DNA from: Talpa occidentalis
Taxonomy: Eukaryota; Chordata; Mammalia; Eulipotyphla; Talpidae
Assembly (NCBI RefSeq): GCF_014898055.3
Contig: NW_023600993.1
Coordinates: forward strand, 15,776,850 to 15,840,849
DNA length: 64,000 nucleotides
Direction: 5' to 3'
The notes beneath the pieces are model-generated. The model ran no database searches and was not told the origin of the DNA. It saw only the letters and a program-made list of their open reading frames with translations. Shown one piece after another: positions 34,785-46,800 of the stretch (positions are counted from its first letter, which is position 1; the number at the start of each line of letters is the position of its first letter). A program made the position numbers and the translations under genes.

Positions 34785-36115
34785 TCATTGGCAAAATGAA
34801 TCTCTACCTTGACCTTATCCCTTATATAAAAATTGATTCAAAATATGTCATGGACTTGAATGTGGAGCTTAATTACTTTAATAACATAGGAGAAATTTTG
34901 GGGGACATAGAAATAGCAGAGTTCTTAAAGTTAACAAATAATATCCATAAAAGGAAAAAAAATAAAAAATTAATCTCATCTAATATTTCAAAATTTTTCT
35001 CTTTGAAAAAACTTGTTAAAGGTATTTTTTTTAAAAATCCCACAATCTGAGGGAAAATATTTGCAAATCATGTATCTGACAACTATTTTATTTCTAGAAT
35101 ATATAATGAACTCTCAAAGCTCAAAGGAACCAATTGGTCCATTTAGAAAATGGGCAAAAAAAATAGGTACAGACATTTTACTGATATACAGAAGGCAAAT
35201 GAATATATGAAAAGATGTTCAACATCGTTACCTAACAGAGAAATGAAAATTAAAATCCCAGTGAGATAATGCTACACATTTATCACAACAGCTAAAATGA
35301 AAAACAATGACAACACCATAGACCGGCAAGGATGTGTACATTATCACTCTTCTATGCTCATTTAAATGCAAAATCGTTCAGGTACTCAGGAAAACAGGAA
35401 GTTCCTTTCAAAACTAAAAATGAATTTACCATAAAGTTTAGCAATGGCACCCTTAGGAATTTATCCCAGAGAAATGAAGACTTATTTCCATGTAAGAATT
35501 TATATGAAGGTTCTTGACCACTTTATTCATAATAACCCCAAAGTGGAAGCTATCCAGAAGACTTTCTTAGGGTGAATGTTTAAACATACTGTGTTAATTC
35601 ATACTCTGGAATATTACTTAGCAATAAAAAACATAATGAACCATTGTTAAACTCAAAAAAACTAGGATGCACCACAAAGAAATATTGGCTGAAAAGAATC
35701 AGCCTCAAAATGATACATAACTACAACATGAATGTAACATGTGTGAAATAACAAACTTATAAATATGGAGAACAAATTTGTGGTTGTCAAGGGCTAAGTA
35801 TGGGGAATAGGAATGAGGTGGCTATAAAAAGTAATACAAGGAATTCTTGATGATTGTAAAGGTGACTATCTTGATTGTGGTGTTGATTACACAAGACTAC
35901 ACATCTAACAAAACTGCAGAATTGAATATACACAGACACAAATTGATGCCTTATTATTGGTGACATCTGAATCTGCTCTTGGGATTGTGTCAATGCCAAT
36001 TTCTTTAACATTGTGCTGTGGTTCTGTGGGAGTAAATGAAGGAAATGTACATTATATTTTTCTGTATATTTCTTTACAAACTCCTATGCATCTATAATTA
36101 TTTCAAAATAATTAG
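34785..36115 (+). mobile_element. Ancient L1 ORF2 3' half and 3' UTR
   Basis: The longest old L1 piece in the window. ORF2 wording in order: 'gaccttatcccttatata', 'gaaaatatttgcaaatcatgtatctgac', 'aaatgggcaaaaaaaatagg', 'aaaagatgttcaacatcg', 'caccttaggaatttatcccagagaaatg', 'ttcataataacccc', 'atattacttagcaataaaaaac', then a 3' UTR ending 'atctataattatttcaaaataa'. Frames are broken throughout. Confidence 0.8.
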
Positions 36116-36199
36116 TTTAATGGAAATGACTGGAACTAAAGAGTAATCATGAGTTTCATTCTGACACCTTTGAAGGGCTAGAGTCTCTGTTCTTAATCC

Positions 36200-36255
36200 A
36201 AAAGTCATTTTATATCCATTATAAAATGGATATAAAAGTCATTTTATATCCATTA
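36200..36255. repeat. 22-base direct repeat flanking a 13-bp hairpin
   Basis: A 22-base word occurs at 36200-36221 and again, identically, at 36234-36255 (period 34). Inside, TTTTATATCCATT (36208-36220) and its reverse complement (36225-36237) form a perfect 13-bp stem with a 4-base loop. Confidence 0.9.
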
Positions 36256-36417
36256 CAAAATTCTTTGTAAACTACCAACACACTTGGTTATTCTCACTTT
36301 CACTTTCATTCATCATCAAGACTAACTGGAAAGGAAGGAGAATGATGATTGGTGGAGAAAGGAAGGCAAGCAAAATATAGAGGACAAGTAAAATTAATAC
36401 TAGGGTAAACATTTTTT

Positions 36418-36496
36418 TTTTTTTTAAATATTAAATTTTATTTTTATATTCCCCCATACAATTGCAAACGCCCCATTCTGACCCCAATCCTTCCCC
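36418..36496 (-). mobile_element. Very short 5'-truncated young L1
   Basis: Only about 79 bp of L1 3' UTR plus tail, on the minus strand. The stretch from 36446 is the exact reverse complement of the full-length L1's 3' UTR around 62371-62425 for most of its length, so it belongs to the same or a sister subfamily. AACATTTTTT flanks it at 36408-36417 and 36497-36506. Confidence 0.85.
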
Positions 36497-36506
36497 AACA
36501 TTTTTT

Positions 36507-38300
36507 AAATAATGGTCAGTGTCTCTCAATGTGGGATACTATTTCCTTTCTGTGTCTGTGCAAAGAAAATTTACAGGTCAATGTAGCCATTTTTTTCAGT
36601 CTATTTATTGCATTTATTTATTGCTTATATTAAAAGCTCTGACTTTTGTATCAATGTATTATAAAGTCAAGTTCCTTAATGAAAAACAGAAGAAAACTTG
36701 AGAAATAGGTGAAGTAGACTTTAAAGATACAGGATTAGTAATAGTTTTTTTGTAAAACTCGTATTATTCCAACATCTGCCTCTTGAATCTTAACATCTCT
36801 TATTTCCTCCCTTCCCAATGTAAAAGGAATTAGACCAGAGGTCAAAAGCACCAACAATATCTTTTATTAGCTGTGTGATCATCAATTCATTAGCTTCAGG
36901 GTTTTTTTTATCAGTTTCATTTTGAGAAGAAAGATTGCACAAGAAATTATTTTTTAATGTAAAAAATTTAGGGCACTTTTGGTAGAAATTTCTCAATATC
37001 TAGTAAATTGGCCATGTGAAAAATAGAAGAATAACTAAAATGTTCACATTAAGCCAAACAACATCACTAAAGACTTCAATAAGACATCTTCAAGATCACA
37101 AAGATAAATCTGTTGGTAGAGTGAAACTCTACTTGTTTTTCACGAGGAATATTTGGTAAAGTATCTCATAGCCTGTCATATCACCATTTCATGAAATTTT
37201 TATGAGTATTGATAAGATATATACGTAGAGAACATGTCACTGAAAAGAAAAGTTAGATACAACAAAATTTAAAATATAATATTGAAAAACATAGTTAAAG
37301 AACAAAAAGATCGCAAAGAAGAGAATAAATGGTAAATTTATTATATCTTCTGAATCAGTATATTAAATTGGTCCTGCTGTATATACTCGCTTTCATTTGG
37401 ACACCAGTAATCTATTTTTCTTGTAGTCCATTGTTTTTCTTGGTTTAGAACTCTGTGCTCTGATAATTCTCCACTGAGCTGTGTCTAACTACTGTGGGCA
37501 AGAAACTATCATGTTTACAGGCACCTTGATCTTCTCACTGTGGAAACCAATGATAAAACCAAGTGAATTGTCCCTTCAAACCCAGAAATGGCAAAACACT
37601 GAGCCAGACCTTAATGAAAGATAAATGGTGACTCTGAACAATTCCACAGTAAAGAATTTGGTGCAGTGAGCAATTTCAGAGCAAGGAAAGGGGAGATGAT
37701 TTTTTTAAGTCAAAGATCCCCAAAGTAGTGAATGTGCTGTAGCTCCAGCGAGAGACAGCAGAATCGTGTTTCACAAGTTAGGCCAGCATTACAATGTGGG
37801 ACCATGACCCAGCACTGGGCCAGGGGTTGAGGATAGCTGGCTCATTGTCATCATCTCAGAGATTCTAGATAGTGATTTACTAAAATAGGCCAGTTAGAGA
37901 AATGGAGCCAGGATAGGCCATTTCCCAGAAATAGATAGTATGGCCTTTCTCTGTGTGACTTTGCACATGAATAGCCGGAAAAGTTAAAGGATGACTGAGG
38001 GAGAGCCTATAAAAGCTAAAGGGTCATGGTAATTGAAAGATGTGATGGGGAAAAGATTGGAGAATCTTAGGTCTAACAGAGGCAGCAGGAGACATGAATC
38101 AATTCTAAAGCTTGCAGCATATAGTGTAGTGAATGTCCTATTTCCTTGGCAAAGGATTCTGAAAGAAAACTTAGTAAAATGAAATTAGTTGTCTGGTATC
38201 AGTTTGCTCTGCAGACAGTCATTTAGATCGGAGATGGTCAAATTATTCCAGTCCCAGGATCCCATGTGTGAATAGCCACACCCTTGCATGCTGAAGTCTG
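36507..38300. other. Repeat-poor non-coding sequence
   Basis: About 1.8 kb without gene or named repeat. 37380-38200 has moderate GC and no simple repeats. Confidence 0.3.
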
Positions 38301-38318
38301 CTGTTTCTTTGGACTTTT

Positions 38319-38586
38319 TTTTTTTTTTAATATTTATTTATTTTTATATGAGAGCTGGGGTACAGGCCAGAGGCACAGGAGGGTGAGAGGATTCACCAGA
38401 GACAGAGCGGGGAACAGAACAGGCCGACTGACGAAATACACTGCTGAGGGGAGCAGTGGGCGAGACAGGAGAGGTCTGCTGTGCCATGTGGGATCCTTGC
38501 TGGCTGGCTGGGATCAAACCAGCACTGCAGAGGCTGTGGACAGCCTCACAGTGCCACACTCAACCCGCTGCACCACTGGGGAGGCC
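38319..38586 (-). mobile_element. tRNA-derived SINE, older subfamily
   Basis: Minus-strand full-length copy with the longest clean duplication in the SINE set: an 18-bp perfect CTGTTTCTTTGGACTTTT at 38301-38318 and 38587-38604. On the insertion strand it begins AAAAG after CT, an L1-endonuclease type site. Sequence is intermediate between the two subfamilies. The 139-codon frame across it is accidental. Confidence 0.93.
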
Positions 38587-38809
38587 CTGTTTCTTTGGAC
38601 TTTTAGCATATGTCAGGTCTTTGCCCCAAAGCCTGTGATAAACCTGAGGAAAAGAGTAGAGGCAAACTGTTTCATTTGCATATTTATTTCCTTTCCTCAC
38701 TGAGGTGAAAGATTTTTATTGGAAAGTCTTATCTAACAATCCAAAGATTCAAAGTTGATTTCTGTGGAGAATCAGAAAACAGATTTCTAACTTACCATAT
38801 TTATGTATG

Positions 38810-39065
38810 GGCATTCCTAATCTTGTTTAATCTGTTCTCTCTGCTTGGAATGATCTTGTCTTCTGCTTGTTCAACGTCTCCTTAGCTTTCATACCCAACT
38901 AAATCATCTTTTCCCCTGTGAAACTAACTCCCGTCCTTTTCCCTTTCTCTACTCAAGCAATTAATTATAACTTCTGGTATTCCCTTAGTAATTTGTTCAC
39001 AACTGGATATTATTGCCTTTATTATTATACTTAATTATACATTGCTTTCTTCTCCCGTTGCTGAA
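38810..39065 (+). mobile_element. L2 LINE 3'-end fragment
   Basis: 'ctctctgcttggaatgatcttgtc', 'caacgtctccttagctttcatacccaactaaatcatc', and 'gtattcccttagtaatttgttcac' match L2 in order. Confidence 0.65.
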
Positions 39066-39089
39066 AAATAATTTGTGGCATTGAGAATA

Positions 39090-39345
39090 AAGTTGAGAGT
39101 CTGATTTCGCCACCTCTTAATTAGATAATCTAAGACAAACCACTTTTTATGTCCTAGTGTTAGGGGGAAAAGGATGCCCTAGTATCTTCAAGTATAACGT
39201 GGGAATAATAAAAATAATAATGATAATAATGGTAATACCATCATAAATAATTATTGACAGGATAATGTAAACTAATAATAAAAATAGTCCCCAAATGTGT
39301 AGTATGTAGTAATTACGCATAAATATCAGCTATTGCTATTTTTAT
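39090..39345 (+). mobile_element. MIR fragment with A/T-rich tail
   Basis: 'ctgatttcgccacctcttaattag', 'caaaccactttttatg', 'gtgggaataataaaaataata' and 'gcataaatatcagctattgctatt' fit MIR in plus orientation. An (AAT)n-like patch lies at 39207-39242. Confidence 0.55.
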
Positions 39346-39499
39346 TATTTTCTTTGAGGACTTCCAGACTGACAGTTATTGGCACGGGAGAGATTCTCTA
39401 TTATAACATTTATTTGTGACTGTGTGAACCTGATTTTCTCCTTTTACACTTGGCAGTGGATTGATTGTCTTTGGTGAGATGTAAGAACAATGGGCTGTG

Positions 39500-39786
39500 G
39501 CTTACTTTGGGCCTCCCTGCTGGCACAAGGGGTTAAGTCTCAGCACTATGAAGCTATCAGCAGACACTGCAGCATGTGTTTCATCCCCAGCCAAGGAGCT
39601 AACCCACATGGCACAACAGACCTCTCCTGTCTCTCCCACTGCTCCCCTCAGCAGTGTATTTCAGTGGATCTGTCTGTTCTGTTTCCCACTCTGTCTCTGG
39701 TGAATCCTCTCACCCCCCCTACACTTTTGGCCTACACTGCAGCTCTGTATACATAAATAAATAAAATAAATCTCTTTTTTAAAAAA
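39500..39786 (+). mobile_element. tRNA-derived SINE, older subfamily
   Basis: Plus-strand copy with head GGGCCTCCCTGCTGGCACAAGGGG at 39509 and tail 'taaataaataaaataaatctc' plus A's. The duplication AAGAACAATGGGCTGTG (39483-39499) reappears at 39787-39803 with two differences. Nine extra bases (39500-39508) lie between it and the SINE head, perhaps a 5' extension. Open frames inside are accidental. Confidence 0.88.
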
Positions 39787-39803
39787 AGAATAATGGGCTT
39801 TGC

Positions 39804-41744
39804 CGATTGATCAACACCACGTGATGGCTTATGGCCTGAAAAATTCAAAATCCATATTTGAAACTCTAAATTAGGAGTGCAATTTTAAGGATAGTAAGAG
39901 ATTTTGCAGAGTTCCTTTTTAATAAAACTGGACACATGGCAATTTTGAATCTGAAAATAGAAGTGGAGTCAGAGTTAAAACTCATTGTCTAACACAAGAG
40001 TATCATCAATGTTTTGAATCAGTAAATGCCTTGTACATGAATCCTGAAGGTCAAAGTGAATGTGGAACAACTATGGGCTAGAAACTGACATCTAAAAGAT
40101 GAAACAGAAAGCTGTGAGTTGAAGCATCATCAGAATATCTAGGCTGGATGCTCAGGTTGAGCAATGAGATAAAAAACAAAGGGATGAAATTTGGGCTGTG
40201 AATCTAGGAATAGGGCCACAAAAGCCTGGCATATCAAATGTTGTTTGACTCTTCAAGCTGGCAGGGCTCACTGGCCTTCTCCCCAGGCTTAAAGCAGCCT
40301 CCCTGGTGTGTGCAGATAAGGAATGGCAGGGGTAAGCTGCTTCCCTAGGTGAGGGAGGGCTTTTCTGATGCCAGTGCCTGCAGGGAAGATTCTCTTCCCA
40401 CTAAGGAACTAACAACTGATATTAAGTGCCCCAAACTAATGAAGGCTCCCTAGGGGCAAAGACACACTTTGTTAAAATGCTTAGTCAAAGATTAAGTTCA
40501 TTCTAGCAAAATCCATTTTTAAAGACTGGGTACTTACATTAACTAGCCCAATCATGTCTCCATTTTAATCATTTTTTTTTTAAGGCAGATTGTTTTAAAA
40601 GTCAATCTACAGTGAATGTATTTACTCCAGTTCTTATTCTTCATTGCTCTGATGTTTTCTATACTGTTTCTTTTATGCAGTTGAGGTTCCCTAACTGTAA
40701 AATTATTAGCCTCTGCCTATTATAAAGTGGCAATAATTGTTTTTTCCTTATCTCTTCAACCCTTCTTCTAGAAAATCCCATATCCTCCTTTTAGTATCTT
40801 CTATAATCCATGCTGCTTGAGTAGTGGACCATGAATCATCTACCTTCTAATAGCCACTTGATTCAAGAAATAAGATTCTCTTAAAGTTTTCTCATTGAGA
40901 TTCAGAGACTGTAATTGTTTCCTCTGGGTTCCTTAACGTAGGACACTCTATAGACTTTTTTCTATGTATACAGAGAAGTAAATTAAAGTACTATATTGGG
41001 AATTTGGGTTGCAAGAAATAACTCATATTAGTGTAGGCAAAAGAGAACACATATTATTGAGAACACATATACTGAACAATCCAGAAATATGTTTTCTCAT
41101 GGATGACTGGATCAGGATGTTTTTATATAATTATAAGAATTTTTCAACTTTTACCTCTCTTTTTTGTTTGCCTTATTCTTATTCAGGAAAGGTAGCCCCC
41201 AGTACTGCTATTTATGTGATTCCTAAACCTTGCAATCAGAAGAATGAGAGCCCCTTTATCTAAAATATAAAAAGATAATGGTGACTTTATTTAAAAACAA
41301 AAACAAAAACAAAAAGATCTGAACATTTTACCAAAAAGATATATGGATTGTAAATGAAAATGTAAAAAATTATTCAATATAATTAGGTATCATTCACAGT
41401 CATTCACTGAAAAATGTGGTCCTTTGAAAAAATTAGCAAAAGTTGAATAATCTAGCATCAAGACTCAGCAAAAATGAAACAAAGGAGAAGTTCAGCAAAA
41501 TAGAAGCAGAGTGCAGCAGGCTCACTTTGTTCACACATTCACAACTAAATTACAGCAAAACAAAGTAAATAACCCCCGGAAGCTGATGGATAACCTTTGC
41601 GTACATATAGCAGGGCCAATGGCATGGTGGAAGGGCCAGGTCAAACCTTAAATGAACTATGTTTATTTCTGGCAAGGGACTTCTTTTAAGAATTTATAAA
41701 GTACTTCTACCTACAAATTTGAAAGGAAAATAAAACTATGTATG
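39804..41744. other. Non-coding sequence with one short tandem repeat
   Basis: About 1.9 kb without gene. 40240-40430 is GC-richer and unplaced. An (AAAAC)n run of about five units lies at 41292-41315. Confidence 0.3.
41292..41315. repeat. (AAAAC)n short tandem repeat
   Basis: About 4-5 units of AAAAC/CAAAA. Confidence 0.85.
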
Positions 41745-42925
41745 CTGGAATGGCTAAAATTTAAAGACTTATAACCATCAATATCAGTCAAGGCATGGTG
41801 GAACTATAGCTTTCATACATTTCTGGTGTAGGTATAAAATCATGGCCATTTGGAGGGCACCTGTGTTTACTGCAATCCTATGTTTACTGAAGCACTATTT
41901 ACAATAGGTAAGTTATGGAAATAACCCAAATGCCTAAAATAAATAACTGGATCAAAAGGATGTTGTATATATATACACAATGGAATATTACTCAGCAATC
42001 AAAAAAAAAAAACTTATGCAATTTGCAGCAACGTGGATAGAGCTGGAAGGGATCATGCTCAGCAAAATAAGCCAGAAAGGAAAAGAAAAATACCAAATGG
42101 TCTCACCCATAGCAGGAATTTAGAAAACCTAAATAAGGGACCAGGAAAGAGACTAATTATAAAAAAGTAAAAATCAAAATCAACAAGCAACTATAAACCA
42201 GAGACACACTATGGGTGGGGAAGAGAAGGGAGAAGGATCAAAACAAGGGTGGTGGGAATTGTATGGGGATTATAACCAAGATGAAAATGCAAACAGTGTG
42301 CAAAAATGAAAAATGATGTAAGAATATATAAGATAAAAAATAAATTTGCATAACACTATAAAAAATAAAATCATGGCCATTTGGGAAAAACGTTTTGACA
42401 ATTTCTCATAATTCAAGTTTTATCTCTATGATAGGACAATTCTTTACCTAGGTATTTATGCAAAAATACTGAAGACATATATCCGCAAAAAGATTTGTGT
42501 AAGAATCTTAGAGCAACTTTATTCACAAAATGAAAAAGTGGAAATTACCCAAAAGTCCATTAATAGTGGAAAAGTTAAACAAATTGTGGAGTAGTAAGAC
42601 AAATGTATACTACTTGAAATAAAAAAAAAATTAACTACTGAGACACGCAATAATGGATGGATGAATTTCAAAAATATTAAGTAGAAGTCAGATACTAAAA
42701 AAAAGAAAACCATTATTCTGCTTATAAAAATTCAACAGCAGGTAAAATTAATTCTAATCATAGAACAGAAAGTGGTTGCCTGGAGGGTAGGATTGACTGG
42801 AAAGAGGCTCAAGGAAATTTCCTGGGGTGATAAGATGTTTTACATCTGTTTTATGTGTGGTTATATAGGTATATGCCAGCGTCAGAACACTTATGTGTGC
42901 TTTTCATTGTTGGTAAATTATCCTT
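41745..42925 (+). mobile_element. Ancient L1, split by a younger L1
   Basis: Two parts, 41745-41853 and 42385-42925, read continuously as old L1 ORF2 C-terminus and 3' UTR: 'atcaatatcagtcaaggcatggtgg', then after the insertion 'tttgacaatttctcata', 'ggtatttatgcaaaaatactg', 'agagcaactttattcac', 'ggaaattacccaaaagtcc', and 'gtggttgcctggagggtagg'. No coding capacity. Confidence 0.75.
41854..42364 (+). mobile_element. Younger 5'-truncated L1 nested in older L1
   Basis: It begins inside the ORF2 C-terminal region ('ggcacctgtgtttactgc', parallel to 62007 in the full-length L1) and runs through 'ggaatattactcagcaatc', 'ggtctcacccatagcaggaatttag' to the 3' UTR and an A-rich end. A 20-bp duplication ATAAAATCATGGCCATTTGG stands at 41834-41853 and 42365-42384. 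The ORF2 tail has lost frame in places. Confidence 0.92.
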
Positions 42926-43084
42926 AAATTTAAAACAAAGAAAAGAAGCTCTAAAAGTAGAATTGAAAGGAGAAAACAGTCAACAGAGTCTCTGCTGAAG
43001 ACAATTCTCTTTCAATTCTTTCGTTGTTCAAACTTTCAGGCAACTTGGAATAATTGGCCTGTGCTGTGGTCTGCACACAAGAAC

Positions 43085-43205
43085 TTCAATATCTTTTCCT
43101 CTGCATTTTGGCTGTGATACCTTGGGTCAATATCTTAACCGTTCTTGGTCTTAACCTGTAAAATGTAGAACTCAAATTAAATGCCCTCTAAGTTTCCTTG
43201 CAGTG
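43085..43205 (+). mobile_element. MIR fragment
   Basis: 'gataccttgggtcaatatcttaaccgttct' and 'taacctgtaaaatgtagaac' are the MIR core. Short. Confidence 0.5.
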
Positions 43206-45999
43206 TGGTGAAATGCATTTTAGACATGTGTTGAAAGTTCAGACTGCTTGAGTATATGGCATTCAGCCAAGTTTCCAAATATCTTTCTCCTGGCATATCA
43301 CTTGTCACCCAGACATTTGTTATTTTAGCCCAATGCTGGATCTGTCCTAGATAAGAAACAGAAATAACAATGTGTCCCCTGGTGCAAAGTTGAGCATTTC
43401 TTACCTTGTGCATAGATTCTTTCCTGTGGGGGTATTTGGTCATAGGAAAAAGAATATAAGCAAACTATGTTGCTTGTTTTGGTTTTTGAACAGAAATAGG
43501 AGATGCACATCTTCTTAAATTCTTCAGTCCTGGTTCCAGGCCATCCTGTGGGCTTTAATGAGTCACTTAAAAATAATCCACTGGATCTTCATTTTATTAC
43601 CTCAAAAATTAAGAGGTTTTCCTGAGGGATATTCAAAATTCATTACAGCAATAGCAAGTTCCTTCTCACGTAGTTTCTCTGTACTTTAGTCTTTTTAATA
43701 CTATAGAATTATTTTTTTCTAAAATGTCAAACCAATTTTACCATTCCTCAGGTTAAATCTTTGACTTCCCATCGTACCAATGAGCCATGCAGAGCTGTGC
43801 ACCTGCACACATTGCCTGTGCCTCTTCCAATTACATATGCACCTGCTGTCTTTTGAAATATTGAACATTAGGTACTGCTCAAAAGCACCAGAAAGTCAAA
43901 TGTCCCCCTGACCTTCCTCATCTGTTCCTTTTACTTAAGAAACCCATCCACAATTTAATGAATTATTTTCTATATAGAAACTTCAGCCCCAGGATTCCCT
44001 GTCTTTGAAGAATGATTTGACCACTCTCTTCTATGTGGACACCCTTGACCTGAGCCCCACATGGAGGTAGAAGCCTCATCTTCATGCTCTATTTTCCAGA
44101 ATAGTCACATAAAGTTGCTTTATTGCGTAACAAGGTCCCAACCATGTGCTTTCATTCATCTGAAATAGGAAGCTGGATTTACTACTTGCTAGAGAGGGAG
44201 AGCTGGACTCCTAGAACATAGAGTCCCCAAACTAGTCAAATTACCCTTAAGTTAGAAGTTAAAAGCTGCATAGGAATTGACTGACTTTACAGAAGTAATA
44301 ATTTTGGGAATGTTGGACTTTCACAGGCATGGGTTCTGAAAGGATGCTGGAGCTGATGATGTGGGATTAACAGTGGTTCTGTGCTTAATTATGATTTGGT
44401 ATTATAGACATAGAATAGATATTTTTAATTCCCAGCCTAATCATAATTAATAGTTACTGTCTCTTACATTAACCATTTTTTTTTTTTTTGCTTTCACTAG
44501 ACTTAAACTCTGTTTTGGTAGAAATGCTGTCAAGTTCATTTTCATATCTAATAGGGGATTAATACTGTACTTGAAAACATTTTATAATAAAAAAATTAAA
44601 ATATAGATAGAGCATATCCATATTTACAAAGGAAATACACAAATCTAGCTGGTGGTGTAACTCAGTGTATAAAAGTATTTCTGGTAGAAATTTTAAAAAA
44701 GAGAATGAAAAGGATATGAAGATCTTTAAAAATAAGCACTAGTTACACCATACTGACATTGACAATTCCACAGCTTTTCCCCCTAATGTCTGCCTCACCC
44801 TTTCAAGTCTTATTGTGAGGTTACACCAATCCCTGTTGGTTGTTTATTAATCTCTATTACCATTGTGAGCATAACTAACAAATAGGGAGGAGACCCACAG
44901 TGGGCAGAATGAAGATCAAGCAAGTGTTAAGATATCTTTGTTTAAGGTCTTTTAATCCAGGAAGACAAATAAACCTCAATAAAGGGAATGTAAGTTACTT
45001 TGTCATCAGATAGTTTTCACATGTGAAGAAGTGAAATAGAAGGCATTCTATTCTTATCAGTGTTAAAGGCTATTTGACATACACACAATCTCACAATTGC
45101 TAAAAACACCTGGAAGTGTGGAAGGCAATTTACCTGTTGTCTGTCTTCTACCTGGAGAACTTTAAAAGTAGAGATTTATCAGAGAAAAATGTTGCTTACA
45201 AATATATCAATTCACCTCCACAGAATTAGACAATAAATTCTATTGCATCTAGGAAATGAGAGGGACCATTTTTTATGTAGAATAATGAGTGTGACCTCAT
45301 GGATAACTAGACAGATCATGTCAGCATTAGCTTTACATCAGGTTTTTTTTGTTCTGATAATTTTCCTAAAAGGGATCATGGTTATTCTTTGTCACCTTTA
45401 TCCCCCTACTTATCTAAATATTAAGTTTAGACAAGAATTTTGTGCTTCTATGAAAATGCTAAAAGCAATCAACTCTGTCACGGGGGCCAGATGGTTTTCT
45501 CAGCTATGTTCCCAGACATGTAACAAAGATACACAAAGATATATAAAACACACAAAGATGTATATAACAAAATTCCCTCAAGCATTGTTGCCTTTACTTG
45601 AAAGATGTTTATACTTTGAGTCAGTGTAATTATCCTTCTTTCTCGCAAGATCTGTGAGTCCACAAAATGGTGTCAATAGACCTGAGGTGCTATTCAGAGA
45701 GACCTTGATTTAGGATATCATTTTTTTGTATTAACCCATTAAAGTCCAACAGGCACAATGCTTGCTTTAGAGTTAAACATAGAATTGAACCTGGGTCTTG
45801 TTCTGCAGTCAGAAGAATTTGTATGGCTGCTGTTCAAGGCCCCCAAAAGGGTCTACGTGTCCAAAGGTCCTTGGGGGTTTGGGAAGAGTAATGGTAGGCT
45901 ACAAAGTGACCTATTTGCAATAAAAACTCCACAGGGTTTTTCCTTTTGAAGTTTTAGGGGAGGTTTTATAGGGGCAGAGAAAATAATTCCCCCTACTCC
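43206..45999. other. Non-coding sequence, nothing named
   Basis: About 2.8 kb. No gene is supported. The 128-codon plus-strand frame at 45243-45629 has no recognisable domain and AT-rich composition. T tracts occur at 44477-44490. Confidence 0.3.
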
Positions 46000-46235
46000 T
46001 CTGGGTTTTCCTTGGACTAGTTGAGCTGTCAAATTAACAGCAGACAAATTTGTAGGAGAAAAGAACAAAGTTAATTACACATGTATGGAGATTGTGCATG
46101 AATGTAGATTCTAAAACCAATGGGGAAAATGAGAATGTACATCCTTAGCTAAGGAATGGGTAAAGGCCTGTGACTTCAAGGAGAGGCGAGGGTGGCTCAC
46201 ATAAGGAGGAGATGGTTATTCATGTAGGATAGCCC
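46000..46235. other. Possible degenerate LTR fragment
   Basis: 'cagacaaatttgtaggagaaaag', 'gttaattacacatgtatggagatt', 'ggaatgggtaaaggcc' have the texture of an old LTR and resemble the block at 2545-2660. Not delimited. Confidence 0.3.
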
Positions 46236-46334
46236 AGATGCTCTGTAATTACAAGCTTGTCTTACCATATAGTGTTCTCGGATAGGTTATTTCTGATAAA
46301 AATCCTAATTCTGAGTAATACAACCATTTTTAAT

Positions 46335-46800
46335 TCTCCTAGATATTTATTTTTTAAATTTCTTTATTTCTATATATTTTACATCAAGTGTAGTCTTCAT
46401 AGAATTTCCATCACCAATTCACCTGTGCACAATCACCTTAGTCCCTTGTGCTCTTCCTGCCCTCATTTTTATCCCTCTCCCTCCTCTGCAGAATGTCTGA
46501 TTTATAGTTGTCTAATTATTTTTGTTTTGTTGTGTTTTTTAAAAATTGTTCTGTTTTCTCCAATCCCTTATTTCATTCCCCTATATTCCTCCTATAAGTG
46601 AAACCATCTAATATTTTTCTTTCCTTCTGACTTATTTCACTGAACAGAATCCCTTCTAGGTCCATTCATGTTTCTACAAGTGGTATTCGATAATCTTTAT
46701 TTTTTTTTTTTTGGCTGAATATTATTCCAGTGAGTATATGTACCACATCTTTTTGATCCACTCATCTGTTTTGGGGCATTTGGGTTGTTTCCAAGATATT
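46335..46800 (-). mobile_element. L1 3'-end fragment, minus strand
   Basis: Reversed 3' UTR (46340-46600) then reversed ORF2 C-terminus: 'tcctataagtgaaaccatct', 'gacttatttcactgaacag', 'ctaggtccattcatg', 'ggctgaatattattcc', 'gtaccacatctttttgatcc', 'gggttgtttccaagat'. Older than the 55698 fragment. Confidence 0.8.

Noticed and set aside
45243..45629. 128-codon plus-strand open frame
   Set aside because: No recognisable domain, AT-rich codon use equal to the surroundings, no splice or promoter context.
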